Shown in pieces: positions 8,385 to 16,249 of a stretch of DNA of 28,130 nt. Below the pieces are notes generated by a model. That model was not told the origin of the DNA and made no database searches. It worked only from the letters and a program-made list of their open reading frames with translations. The position numbers and the translations under genes are program-made. This stretch comes from Victivallis vadensis (GTDB lineage: Bacteria > Verrucomicrobiota > Lentisphaeria > Victivallales > GWF2-50-93): assembly GCA_020718525.1 (NCBI GenBank), contig DYRX01000015.1, positions 1-28,130 on the forward strand. The letters are read 5' to 3'. How positions within the stretch are numbered: the first letter of the stretch is position 1; each line of letters opens with the position of its first letter.

Positions 8385-8402
8385 GCTTTTCCTCGGAAAA
8401 GC
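8385..8402 (-). terminator. possible terminator after the HEAT-repeat gene
   Basis: GCTTTTCC and GGAAAAGC form a perfect 8-bp palindrome (realistically a 7-bp stem with a 4-nt loop) about 94 bp past the stop at 8496. On the minus strand it is followed by AAAAAGCATTTTTT, so a T run lies nearby but not directly at the stem. Confidence 0.3.
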
Positions 8403-8495
8403 AGGGTGGAGCTTCAGCCCGTCATTCGAAAGAGAAAGCTGTCGGTCATACATATATTCACAGAGCCACGTCGTTCAGCGAATCTTTACATCTCA

Positions 8496-9437
8496 TCACT
8501 TCTCGTAGAGCTCTTCGTCGAAGCGGTCTTTGTTCTGATCCCACCAGCGTTTTGCCTCTTCGTAGCTTTCAAAATCTTCGGTGAGGAAGAATCCGATCAC
8601 AGATTTTATTTCCTCCCTGAAATCTTCGTCTCCGTCCTTCATCGCCTGTATGAGCAGGTTCATCGTGTTGTGGGAAGGGGCGTCAATCGCGAGATCCGGT
8701 ACCCTGTCCCTTACATCCTGATGGGAGGATCTCATTGCTTCGCCAAGAATTGCTTCCTTTGTTCCCGTGTCTTTGTCGCTGAGCACAAAAAAGACAGAAT
8801 CCCTGACATCTTCGGAGTCGTCCCCTATTCCCTTGACAAGTATGCTTGTCACTTCCGGTGAGTCAATCTCGCCGAGAGAGTCAATCGCCGCCAGCCTGAC
8901 CTCCTCGTTCTGATCACCCATTGCCTTGTCAACGATTGGTATTATGGCTTCGGAATCGAAGTCGCCGAGCAGTTGAATTGCGGCGAGCCTGACATCATCG
9001 CTTTCGTCGTCAAGAGCAAGATATATGAGATCGAGTACTTTTTTGTTTTCTATCAGACCCAGTCCTTCGAGGATTTGCACCTTTTCGTCGGGATTTGCAG
9101 TTTTTTTGTATCTAGCTATCGCGTCCAAGACTTCTGCTTCAAGCTCCTGTTCCGGCACCTGTTTGAAGCCTTTGTTGCTTCCGGGCTTGATTTTTTCATG
9201 AGGCTGGGGCTGACCTGGTCTGTTCTGCGCTGAATCCTGGCTTTTTTCCTTTTCTGGAGGTGCCTTTTCTTTTGGAATTTCGCCAGTTTTTGGGGGCGTT
9301 TCCGGCTTCACGGCGCCTGAGGCAGTTTTTTTCGCGTTTTTCTTCCAATTCTTCGATTCTTTGACTATCACCCCGGCGGCAATGAGAACGATGCCAAGCG
9401 AAAGCAGAGCATAAATCCAGAGATTGTTTCTACGCAT
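8496..9437 (-). CDS. membrane-anchored HEAT-repeat protein
   Basis: This 313-residue protein has one N-terminal membrane segment (about residues 5-26, LWIYALLSLGIVLIAAGVIV). A charged Lys/Pro/Glu-rich linker follows to about residue 95, then HEAT/PBS-lyase-type helical repeats: YLALDDESDDVRLAAIQLLGD, KAMGDQNEEVRLAAIDSLGE and KGIGDDSEDVRDSVFFVLSD, each of about 31 residues. The C-terminus is acidic and ends in EEAKRWWDQNK. HEAT repeats bind other proteins, so this is probably a scaffold on the outer face of the inner membrane; no partner is evident. I take the ATG at 9437, which has AAAGGA eight bases upstream. A TTG two codons earlier is too close to that site. It starts 18 bp after the stop of the FAD oxidoreductase gene and is probably cotranscribed with it. 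Confidence 0.85.
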   Translation of the reverse strand: MRRNNLWIYALLSLGIVLIAAGVIVKESKNWKKNAKKTASGAVKPETPPKTGEIPKEKAPPEKEKSQDSAQNRPGQPQPHEKIKPGSNKGFKQVPEQELEAEVLDAIARYKKTANPDEKVQILEGLGLIENKKVLDLIYLALDDESDDVRLAAIQLLGDFDSEAIIPIVDKAMGDQNEEVRLAAIDSLGEIDSPEVTSILVKGIGDDSEDVRDSVFFVLSDKDTGTKEAILGEAMRSSHQDVRDRVPDLAIDAPSHNTMNLLIQAMKDGDEDFREEIKSVIGFFLTEDFESYEEAKRWWDQNKDRFDEELYEK

Positions 9438-9455
9438 TTCCAAATTCCTTTCAAG

Positions 9456-10862
9456 TTAGCAGGTAAAATCCTTCAGGATTTTGTTGGCGCAAATCACCCC
9501 ATAGTTGGCGGCTCCCAGCCAGCCAGACATGATGATTCCAACAGAACCCGCATGATATAGACCCGGAATTTGTTCGGAAAGTTTCATGCTTGGCTCCAAA
9601 CCGTCGAATTTTGTTCCGAAAGAGGAGCCGCCCCTGTGAAGCGTGTATCTCTCGAAGGTCTTCGGTGTCGCCGCTTCCGCATAGTCAATTTTGTCAGCTA
9701 TCCCCGGAATGTATTTCGAAAGATTCCCGATTGTCAGCTCGATCAGTCTTCTCTTTTTCTCCCTGTAGGCGGCTTCGCCCAGATTTCCCCAGTCCTCGTA
9801 TTTTGCATTCATGGATGCAACGACGGTATGATCGCCGCTTCCAGGCCTGATTTCTGGGTAATAGACGGAATATGTGCGACTGCTCACTTTGTCCGACAAA
9901 ATCTCGCCTGGTTCGAAGGTCGGATGGACGGAGGTGAAAAGCAGATCGCCTATGAAAGGAATTGATTTGCCCTTTCGAATTCCCATATAGACCTGGCAAC
10001 TGCTGTTGTTCAGTCTGACTTTGCTTAGCGAGGCAATAAATTCCGGACTGAAATATTCCTCGCCGACCCAATCCTGTATGGTATTGAGGAGATTTCCATT
10101 GGAAAGGAGCGCCTTGCAGGAAATCTTCTTTCCAGATACGACGCAGCCTTCAAGCCTCTTCCCACTGATCAGAGCTTTTTCAAGCCTTCCTCCAAGGACA
10201 ATGTCAACTCCGTTCGCGCAAAGATCATCCTGCATAAGACGTAGCATCTCGTCGGTTCCGCCCAAAAACGTGAAAACGCCTTTGCTCATGAAATTGGAAA
10301 AGACTATCCCGTAGCTGATTGCCGGCTCGTCCAGAGTCGAGCCGTTGGCATAGGTGATTGGCTCCATGAGCAGACGCACCACATCGTTGCGGCCAGGAAA
10401 AAACTTCTCGAAAAGTCCCCGGTTGTCCAGGCTCGTGCTGTCGTAATAGTTCATAGAGTCGAGCTCGGCATAGAAGGCGTCCGCCGTCTCTTTCGCGATT
10501 CCGAAGCGCTCAACGAGGATTTTTGTGAAATCTTCCTTTGTAAATGTAGTTTCCAGGGAGAACTGCGGATTGTCGAAGCGTATGCTTTTGACTTGGACAA
10601 TTCTGTCGGCAAGCTCTTTTGTCCAGTATTTGCGGAAAGTCTTGATCATTCCGGCAGGAAATCCATGCAGGGCAACATCGAAGATGTGCCCTTTCCGCCT
10701 GAAATAAGTCGCAAGTCCGCCAAGCTGGAAATGCTGTTCGACTAGAAGAACCTTCAATCCATTGCGGGCAAGCACTTTCGCCGCGCTGAGCCCGCCTAGA
10801 CCTCCTCCGGCGACCAGCACGTCGTAGGAGCTTTTTGCATCTTCCATGCGAATCTTTGACAT
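9456..10862 (-). CDS. FAD-dependent oxidoreductase of the phytoene desaturase/CrtI type
   Basis: This 468-residue flavoprotein carries a dinucleotide-binding motif near the N-terminus (GGGLGGLSAAKVLARNG, from residue 19) followed by VLLVEQH and the family segment LGGLATYFRRKGHIFD. The C-terminus has the second family motif, GLYHAGSVGIIMSGWLGAANYG. The family covers carotenoid desaturases, isomerases and retinol saturase-like enzymes. No other carotenoid gene is nearby, so the substrate is unknown. I choose the ATG at 10862 because GGAG lies nine bases upstream. A TTG at 10898 would add 12 residues, and an ATG five codons further in lacks a good ribosome site. The 110 bp between it and the NDK gene contain no clear promoter or terminator. 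Confidence 0.85.
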   Translation of the reverse strand: MSKIRMEDAKSSYDVLVAGGGLGGLSAAKVLARNGLKVLLVEQHFQLGGLATYFRRKGHIFDVALHGFPAGMIKTFRKYWTKELADRIVQVKSIRFDNPQFSLETTFTKEDFTKILVERFGIAKETADAFYAELDSMNYYDSTSLDNRGLFEKFFPGRNDVVRLLMEPITYANGSTLDEPAISYGIVFSNFMSKGVFTFLGGTDEMLRLMQDDLCANGVDIVLGGRLEKALISGKRLEGCVVSGKKISCKALLSNGNLLNTIQDWVGEEYFSPEFIASLSKVRLNNSSCQVYMGIRKGKSIPFIGDLLFTSVHPTFEPGEILSDKVSSRTYSVYYPEIRPGSGDHTVVASMNAKYEDWGNLGEAAYREKKRRLIELTIGNLSKYIPGIADKIDYAEAATPKTFERYTLHRGGSSFGTKFDGLEPSMKLSEQIPGLYHAGSVGIIMSGWLGAANYGVICANKILKDFTC

Positions 10863-10972
10863 CTTGAGGAACTCCAGAATATTTTTCGGCAAAGGCAAGA
10901 GGCTCCGCCAAAAAGCAATTTATGCGCCCTGTTCAAGCGGAAATCAGCATGAAACGCGGGTGCCGGAAATTG

Positions 10973-12157
10973 TCATGCTTTCGGAGCGATGTGCTCCAAT
11001 ATTATTTTCGCCAAATTGTTCTTGTCGAGCCCGAGTATCTTCATCTCCCTCTTCGCATTTTCAGCGGAGTCCGAGGCGTGCGCAGTGTTTATCATCACAT
11101 CCTGACCAAATTCCTTCCTGATCGTACCGGACGGAGCTTTGGTCGGATCCGTCGGACCAAGCACCTCCCTGATTTTTTTCACCGCATTCTTGCCCTCGTA
11201 GATAAGTATCATGCACTTGACGCTTCCTGGCTTGCCGTAGTCGGCGACCGGGCATTCGTCCGGGCGTCTTCCCGACATGAAGCCTACGATCTGGTTGAAC
11301 TGATCGTCGGCGTAGCGCACCCCGACAGCCTCTGTCAAAGCCGGAATGCTCTCCTGATCCATCTTGAATTTAAGCTCTTTCTCGATGATTTCCTTAGCCT
11401 TTTCTCCGATTTTCGGCGCCAGCTTCTCCCTGAGAACATCCTTCACCGGACCATAGAACTCCAAGGCGTCCGATATTGACATCTGATAGACTTTGCATCC
11501 GATTATCCTAAGACCGGTTCTGCTGAACATGTCAATAATGTTGCCCGGCTTCGAGCTTGGATAGCGCCAGTTGTCCGGCTTTATGATTGCCAGAGTCCTT
11601 TCTATGCCATCCTTGTCGTCGTATTGGAAATGCTCGTAAAGGTTGGGCTCGCCTTCTGCGAAATTCGCAAACATGCGAAGCCTGCCAACCGCATATTCGT
11701 TGTCGGGCGGCGTCAGAACCGCCGGCTCGAAATATTTCAGCTCCCCGTTCTCGTCCATCAGCAGATCGGCGTAGGTGTCCCGCACCGTTTCACCGGTGAT
11801 CTTGGTATCCCTTGGCTTGACGTCCGGATGTATTGTGCCGACGATTGAATAGACTTTCTTGCAGGCGTTTTCCCCCTTGAAGAGGAGCATCATCACGCGG
11901 CGTCTCATGCCATTGGCCGGAGAAAAATTGCTTCTCACGTAGTCGCCGAGAATTTTGGCAGAAAACGGGTCTTTCTTGCTGATAGTCGCATAGAGGGAAT
12001 CGGCATAGTCGTTCGCGAGTTTTTCGGTCGGAGCCAGAATCTGAGCCCCCACCAGCTCCAAATCGGTTCTCGACAGAAGCCTGGCGATGACTCCCCCTGT
12101 CCTGGATTTGAGAATGGTGTAGGGCGTTATCAGCAGATAGGTCAGTTCGACAGCCAT
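10973..12157 (-). CDS. tandem nucleoside diphosphate kinase protein, first domain degenerate
   Basis: This 394-residue protein has two NDK folds. NDKs move the gamma phosphate from ATP to other NDPs through a phospho-histidine. The second domain begins ERTLAIIKPDNW, contains GLRIIGCKVYQMS, and ends with the active-site segment NTAHASDSAENAKREM, in which His360 is the expected phospho-acceptor. The first domain begins YLLITPYTILKSRTGGV and contains LELVGAQIL and ETVRDTYADLL. Where the active-site His segment should follow, it has YFEPAVLTPPD and so lacks it. Ordinary NDKs are about 140 residues; this one also has an inserted helical segment in the second domain (EKAKEIIEKELKFKMDQES). AAGGA lies eight bases before the ATG. 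The first half may serve for regulation or assembly. Confidence 0.85.
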   Translation of the reverse strand: MAVELTYLLITPYTILKSRTGGVIARLLSRTDLELVGAQILAPTEKLANDYADSLYATISKKDPFSAKILGDYVRSNFSPANGMRRRVMMLLFKGENACKKVYSIVGTIHPDVKPRDTKITGETVRDTYADLLMDENGELKYFEPAVLTPPDNEYAVGRLRMFANFAEGEPNLYEHFQYDDKDGIERTLAIIKPDNWRYPSSKPGNIIDMFSRTGLRIIGCKVYQMSISDALEFYGPVKDVLREKLAPKIGEKAKEIIEKELKFKMDQESIPALTEAVGVRYADDQFNQIVGFMSGRRPDECPVADYGKPGSVKCMILIYEGKNAVKKIREVLGPTDPTKAPSGTIRKEFGQDVMINTAHASDSAENAKREMKILGLDKNNLAKIILEHIAPKA

Positions 12158-12195
12158 AATGAATATCCTTTTTATTATTTTGAAAAGAGCCCGTT

Positions 12196-12223
12196 AAGAT
12201 AGCTTTGTCTGCACATTTTTCAA
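12196..12223 (-). promoter_or_regulatory. candidate promoter of the NDK gene
   Basis: On the minus strand TTGAAA (12218-12223) is followed by a 16-bp spacer and TATCTT (12196-12201). A second -35-like TTGACA lies at 12237-12242. On the plus strand a TTGACA occurs upstream of the DUF2339 gene (about 12265-12270) but no convincing -10 follows it. Confidence 0.4.
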
Positions 12224-12318
12224 GCGCTCCATCTTTGTCAAAAAAATATGTGTCGGCATCGGATTGACAATTTGCTTCTTTATGGCATTTTAACACCTCC
12301 AACAAAAAGGTTTCCTGC

Positions 12319-14868
12319 ATGGAAGAATTTCTCATTTTTTGCATAGCATCAGGAGCTGGACTCGCCATTCTTGTGGCAATAATTCTCCCAATCTGCTCCT
12401 TCGTAGCTCTCCGCAGTCTTAAGGAGCGCCAGGACGAGATGGCATCCGATCTGCATCTGATCTTGAACGCGATGCGCGCCAAGGATGCCGAGACCGCAAA
12501 GAAAGAGGAGAAGACTTCGGAGAAGCTTCACGACAGCACCGCAAAAGCGCAGGAAGCCCAAAAAGGCTCTGAAATCTTGACGGAAATTCAAAAATCAGCT
12601 CCGAAAGGCAGTCCAGAAAATCTTCCTCCGCCCATACCTCATCACCCTACTGCAAATGAAAAAATATTTGTTAAGGACGCTCCGAGTGACACGACAAAGG
12701 CTTCCACATATCAGGAAGTTCCCAAAGAAGCGAAAAGTGCATTTCAGCCTCATTTCACTGACGCTGGGAAATCCCCGGACAAAGAAACTGAATTTGAGCG
12801 TGGCGCGCGTGAAATCATCTCAAAATTGTGGAATTGGATCATTGTCGGAGAGGAGCACAGACCTAAAAATTTCTCCCTTGAATATGCTGTCGCCAGCGTC
12901 TGGCTACTGAGAGTCTCCATTCTGATCATTGTCACTGGCATCGGCTTTTTCCTCCAATATTCCATAGAAAAAAATCTGATTGGTCCATACGGCAGAGTCG
13001 CCGCAAGCATCGCCTGCGGACTTGCAATGCTCGTGTTCGGAACAATGATGGCTGGGAAAAAATACCACCTCATTGCACAGGGCTTGCTAGGCGGCGGAAT
13101 CGCCACGCTATATCTGAGCATTTTTGCAAGCTACAGAATTTACAAGCTGATTCCAGAGATGAATATCGCATTCGTCCTAATGCTTTTGATAACCGTTTCC
13201 GCCGCTGTCATTTCTTTGCGCCTCAATTCAATGCTCACAGCGATTTTCGGACTGGTCGGCGCATATTGCACGCCGATAATGCTGAGCACTGGAACGGCGG
13301 ATCTGCCGGGACTTTTTGCCTACATCCTGCTGATCGGAGTTGGAGTGATATGGATAGCTGCGCACAAAGAATGGAAAATCCTTAATGCGCTAAGCTTCTT
13401 TTTCACCTACGCACTCTATTGCACCGCATCAAACAAGCACTACGAGGCAGGCGACTTCACCATTTCCATTGTCTTTCTCTCGCTCTTCTTTCTGCTTTTC
13501 GCATCTATTCCAGTGATGAACAACATGATCCACCGCATGAAGTCGAACGCCCTGACACTCTGCGGAATGTTTTTCAACGCCGCAATTTTCTTCACACTTT
13601 CGGCGCATCTCATCGGAAAAGATCACGACCGGGAATGGATCGCGGCATCCAGCCTCTCTCTCGCATTCTTCTACACCGTCAGCACTGTATTTTTTCTGCG
13701 AAGGAAACTCCTCGACAAAAATCTTCTAGTGCTGATGATCGGATTCGCCTCCTTTTTCATCGCCATAAGCGTCCCCCTCCTCCTTTCCGACGAATGGATA
13801 ACCGCGTCATGGTCCGCCCAGGCTCTCGTCTTTCTATGGATGAGCCGAAAAATCGGTGGAAATTTTCTCAGAGGCATTGCCTACATCCTCTACTTCATTG
13901 CATTTGCACACTTGGCGGCGTTCGACTTTTCAGGGAATTTCCGTTCATCTCCCGAATCATCATACCTCGATGAAATGCTTTCCAGACTCATCAGTTTCGG
14001 CTCGCTCATCATCTCGATGGCGCTTGGCTGGAGACTGCTCCGCTCCGAGCCAGACAAGGAGCAGGTAATCGCTCCGGAAAACGACACAGGCGACTTCCTC
14101 CCCTCAAATTTGGCCTCCAGCGTCTTTGCGGCAATCGGATTCCTCCTGCTCTTTGTCTATCTGCATTTCGAATTCAGCGATATAAGCAGAGAATTCTATC
14201 CGCCCTGCAGAATGCCCCTCATATCGCTGGTCTGGGTGCTCGCGCTTATCGCATCCGCCCTCTTCTATGCGAAAACCGCTTCGCCGTTCATACTGAAAGT
14301 CGCGATCTTTTTATGTTTCGGAATTGTCCTGAAAATAATATTTTTCGACTTCGCCTTCTGGGAGATGTCCTATGATACATGCCGCTTCTCCGACGAGTCA
14401 TTGCTAGTCGCAACTTCGATGCGCCTCCTGAATTTCCTCATGCTATCGGGAGCATTGGCATGCTCGTTCGTTCTTGTAGGCAAGCGCAACCGCGATTCAG
14501 CAAGATTCTTCGCCATAATCTGCCTTGCCCTCCTTTTTTCATACTCGACGCTCGAGCTAAATACCTTCCTCAACATCAAAGCTCCGCAATTCCGCGCCGC
14601 CGGCATTTCGATCCTATGGGGTGTCTTCGCCCTTTCCTTCATCCTTGCCGGAATCATGAAACATGTCAAATCCCTGCGCTACGCAGGCCTGATCCTCTTT
14701 ACGATCGTCGTCGTCAAAGTCTTCTTCTCGGACCTCGGCAGACTTCCGCAAATTTCCAGAATAATCGCATTCATCGTTCTCGGCCTCCTCGTCCTTGCCG
14801 CATCATTCCTATACATCAGATTCAGCGAATCATTCAACACGGACCGGAAAGATGAAGATAAGAAATAG
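12319..14868 (+). CDS. DUF2339 polytopic membrane protein
   Basis: This 849-residue inner-membrane protein has one N-terminal membrane segment (about 4-32). A charged cytoplasmic or periplasmic linker of about 150 residues follows, with Lys/Glu-rich helix and a PPPIPHHP stretch. From about residue 185 there is a long series of membrane helices, probably more than twenty. The DUF2339 pattern is clear in GPYGRVAASIACGLAM, LGGGIATLYLSIFASYR, LRLNSMLTAIFGLVGAYCTPIMLSTG (split here over two helices) and the repeated hydrophobic blocks up to the end. The biochemical function of the family is unknown. AAGG lies about nine bases before the ATG. Its 3' end overlaps the following DUF3999 gene by 17 bp; the two families are often neighbours, which supports both calls. 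Confidence 0.9.
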   Translation: MEEFLIFCIASGAGLAILVAIILPICSFVALRSLKERQDEMASDLHLILNAMRAKDAETAKKEEKTSEKLHDSTAKAQEAQKGSEILTEIQKSAPKGSPENLPPPIPHHPTANEKIFVKDAPSDTTKASTYQEVPKEAKSAFQPHFTDAGKSPDKETEFERGAREIISKLWNWIIVGEEHRPKNFSLEYAVASVWLLRVSILIIVTGIGFFLQYSIEKNLIGPYGRVAASIACGLAMLVFGTMMAGKKYHLIAQGLLGGGIATLYLSIFASYRIYKLIPEMNIAFVLMLLITVSAAVISLRLNSMLTAIFGLVGAYCTPIMLSTGTADLPGLFAYILLIGVGVIWIAAHKEWKILNALSFFFTYALYCTASNKHYEAGDFTISIVFLSLFFLLFASIPVMNNMIHRMKSNALTLCGMFFNAAIFFTLSAHLIGKDHDREWIAASSLSLAFFYTVSTVFFLRRKLLDKNLLVLMIGFASFFIAISVPLLLSDEWITASWSAQALVFLWMSRKIGGNFLRGIAYILYFIAFAHLAAFDFSGNFRSSPESSYLDEMLSRLISFGSLIISMALGWRLLRSEPDKEQVIAPENDTGDFLPSNLASSVFAAIGFLLLFVYLHFEFSDISREFYPPCRMPLISLVWVLALIASALFYAKTASPFILKVAIFLCFGIVLKIIFFDFAFWEMSYDTCRFSDESLLVATSMRLLNFLMLSGALACSFVLVGKRNRDSARFFAIICLALLFSYSTLELNTFLNIKAPQFRAAGISILWGVFALSFILAGIMKHVKSLRYAGLILFTIVVVKVFFSDLGRLPQISRIIAFIVLGLLVLAASFLYIRFSESFNTDRKDEDKK

Positions 14869-16249
14869 CCTCAGAAATTGTGCTTCGCTCTGCATCATCG
14901 TTTTTGCCATCGAAGCCGCCGCCGATGAAAAACAGCTCTTCAGATTTTTTAAGCCACTCCCTTCGCCAGAACAGCGAGCCGACATCGCCAGAATCCCCCT
15001 CGACAGCGAAATATACAATTCGACAAGCATGTCTCTTGGAGACATAAGACTCCTTGACGCAGACGGCTCGGAAATCCCCTTCGCAATCGCCCCTGATGAA
15101 AGTCCTGAAAAAACAGTCCATACAAAGCGCGTCAAATCTGAAATCGTCTCCCTCAAAAAACTCGACGGCAACGCTATTGAAATCATTGTCAAGTCGCCAG
15201 ATTCTCCCGAGGACTTCAGCGGCATAGACATTGACACCCGCTCAAGAAACTATGAAAAGCAGATTTCTGTCCAAGCTTCCGATGACATGACCAATTGGAC
15301 TCAAGTCTGCTCAGACAATAGCATTTTCGACTATTCCGAATTTGCCGACCTCTCAAACAGCTCGATAAGCTTTCCCAAGATTCACCGCAATAAATATTTC
15401 AAAATACTCATAAGCAATTTCTCCGAGGAAAAAAAATCGCCCCGACACGAGTTTGTCACCGAAAAGAGACTCGGAAGCGATTTCAGCGTGATCGAAAAAA
15501 TATCCGTCAGCTCAGAACCGCTTAGGCTTGACAATATCTTTCTCATTGCAAAAACTGAAAAGACTCTCCGCCAGCAGAGACGTAAAATCGAATACCAGGC
15601 AAAAGACTTCTCCGTCAGAAATCTTCCTGACGCAACCGAGATATTTTTTTCCACAAGAATGGAGCCGCTTGACTCCGTCGTTCTGGAGACAGAATCTGCG
15701 AATTTCGCAAGGGAATGCCGGGTCTATGCAAGCGACGACGGCAAGAGCTGGCAGGAATTGTCAGGCTCACGCGGCAAAATAAAAAAGGTCAAAATTTCAA
15801 ATTTCTACTGCTCGGACATGGAACTCGCCTTGAACGGCAGGCACAGGCATCTCAAAATTTCCATCACAAACGGAGACGCGCCGCCTCTGGAATTCACAGG
15901 AGTCAAACTTTTCGGATCCAGACACATGCTCGAATTCATTCTAGCTTCGGTCAAGTCCCCGGAAGGGATGAAGATATATTATGGAAATCCGGAAATTACC
16001 GCGCCCTCCTACGATGTTGGTGAAATCATCGGATCTCTGAAAAATCCTAGCTATATTGAAATCATTCCAGGCGCTGAGATTAAAAATCCCGACTTCTCCA
16101 AAGGAGCGTCCTCTTCATCTTTCTTGAGCGGAAAACATATTTTTTATGTTTTCATTGCCGTCATGATCATCTTTCTCTCATTCACGCTTTTCAAATCATT
16201 TAAAACCATAGAATTAAAATCAAACGACAATTCAGGAGGCTCTCAATGA
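14852..16249 (+). CDS. DUF3999 family exported protein with C-terminal membrane anchor
   Basis: This 465-residue protein has an N-terminal signal (ASLCIIVFAIEAAADEK) and one C-terminal membrane helix (HIFYVFIAVMIIFLSFTLF, about residues 428-448), so the body lies outside the cytoplasm. The middle is rich in beta-type segments with two discoidin-like passages (QVSASDD-type at ISVQASDDMTNWTQV and VYASDDGKSWQELSG). The DUF3999 hallmark near the membrane is IYYGNPEITAPSYDV. Its function is unknown; pairing with DUF2339 suggests a joint envelope role. The start at 14852 is chosen because the signal peptide begins there and CGGAAAG precedes it; an upstream ATG at 14795 lies inside DUF2339. AGGAGG near its end serves the next gene, which starts at an ATGA overlap. 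Confidence 0.85.
   Translation: MKIRNSLRNCASLCIIVFAIEAAADEKQLFRFFKPLPSPEQRADIARIPLDSEIYNSTSMSLGDIRLLDADGSEIPFAIAPDESPEKTVHTKRVKSEIVSLKKLDGNAIEIIVKSPDSPEDFSGIDIDTRSRNYEKQISVQASDDMTNWTQVCSDNSIFDYSEFADLSNSSISFPKIHRNKYFKILISNFSEEKKSPRHEFVTEKRLGSDFSVIEKISVSSEPLRLDNIFLIAKTEKTLRQQRRKIEYQAKDFSVRNLPDATEIFFSTRMEPLDSVVLETESANFARECRVYASDDGKSWQELSGSRGKIKKVKISNFYCSDMELALNGRHRHLKISITNGDAPPLEFTGVKLFGSRHMLEFILASVKSPEGMKIYYGNPEITAPSYDVGEIIGSLKNPSYIEIIPGAEIKNPDFSKGASSSSFLSGKHIFYVFIAVMIIFLSFTLFKSFKTIELKSNDNSGGSQ

Noticed and set aside
8262..8453. Small open frame on the minus strand with a TAEHAEYTE segment
   Set aside because: The peptide is produced by the 9-bp repeat at 8343-8369, a non-coding repeat type.
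8376..8861. Open frame of 161 codons on the plus strand
   Set aside because: It is opposite the HEAT-repeat gene and begins in repeat sequence.
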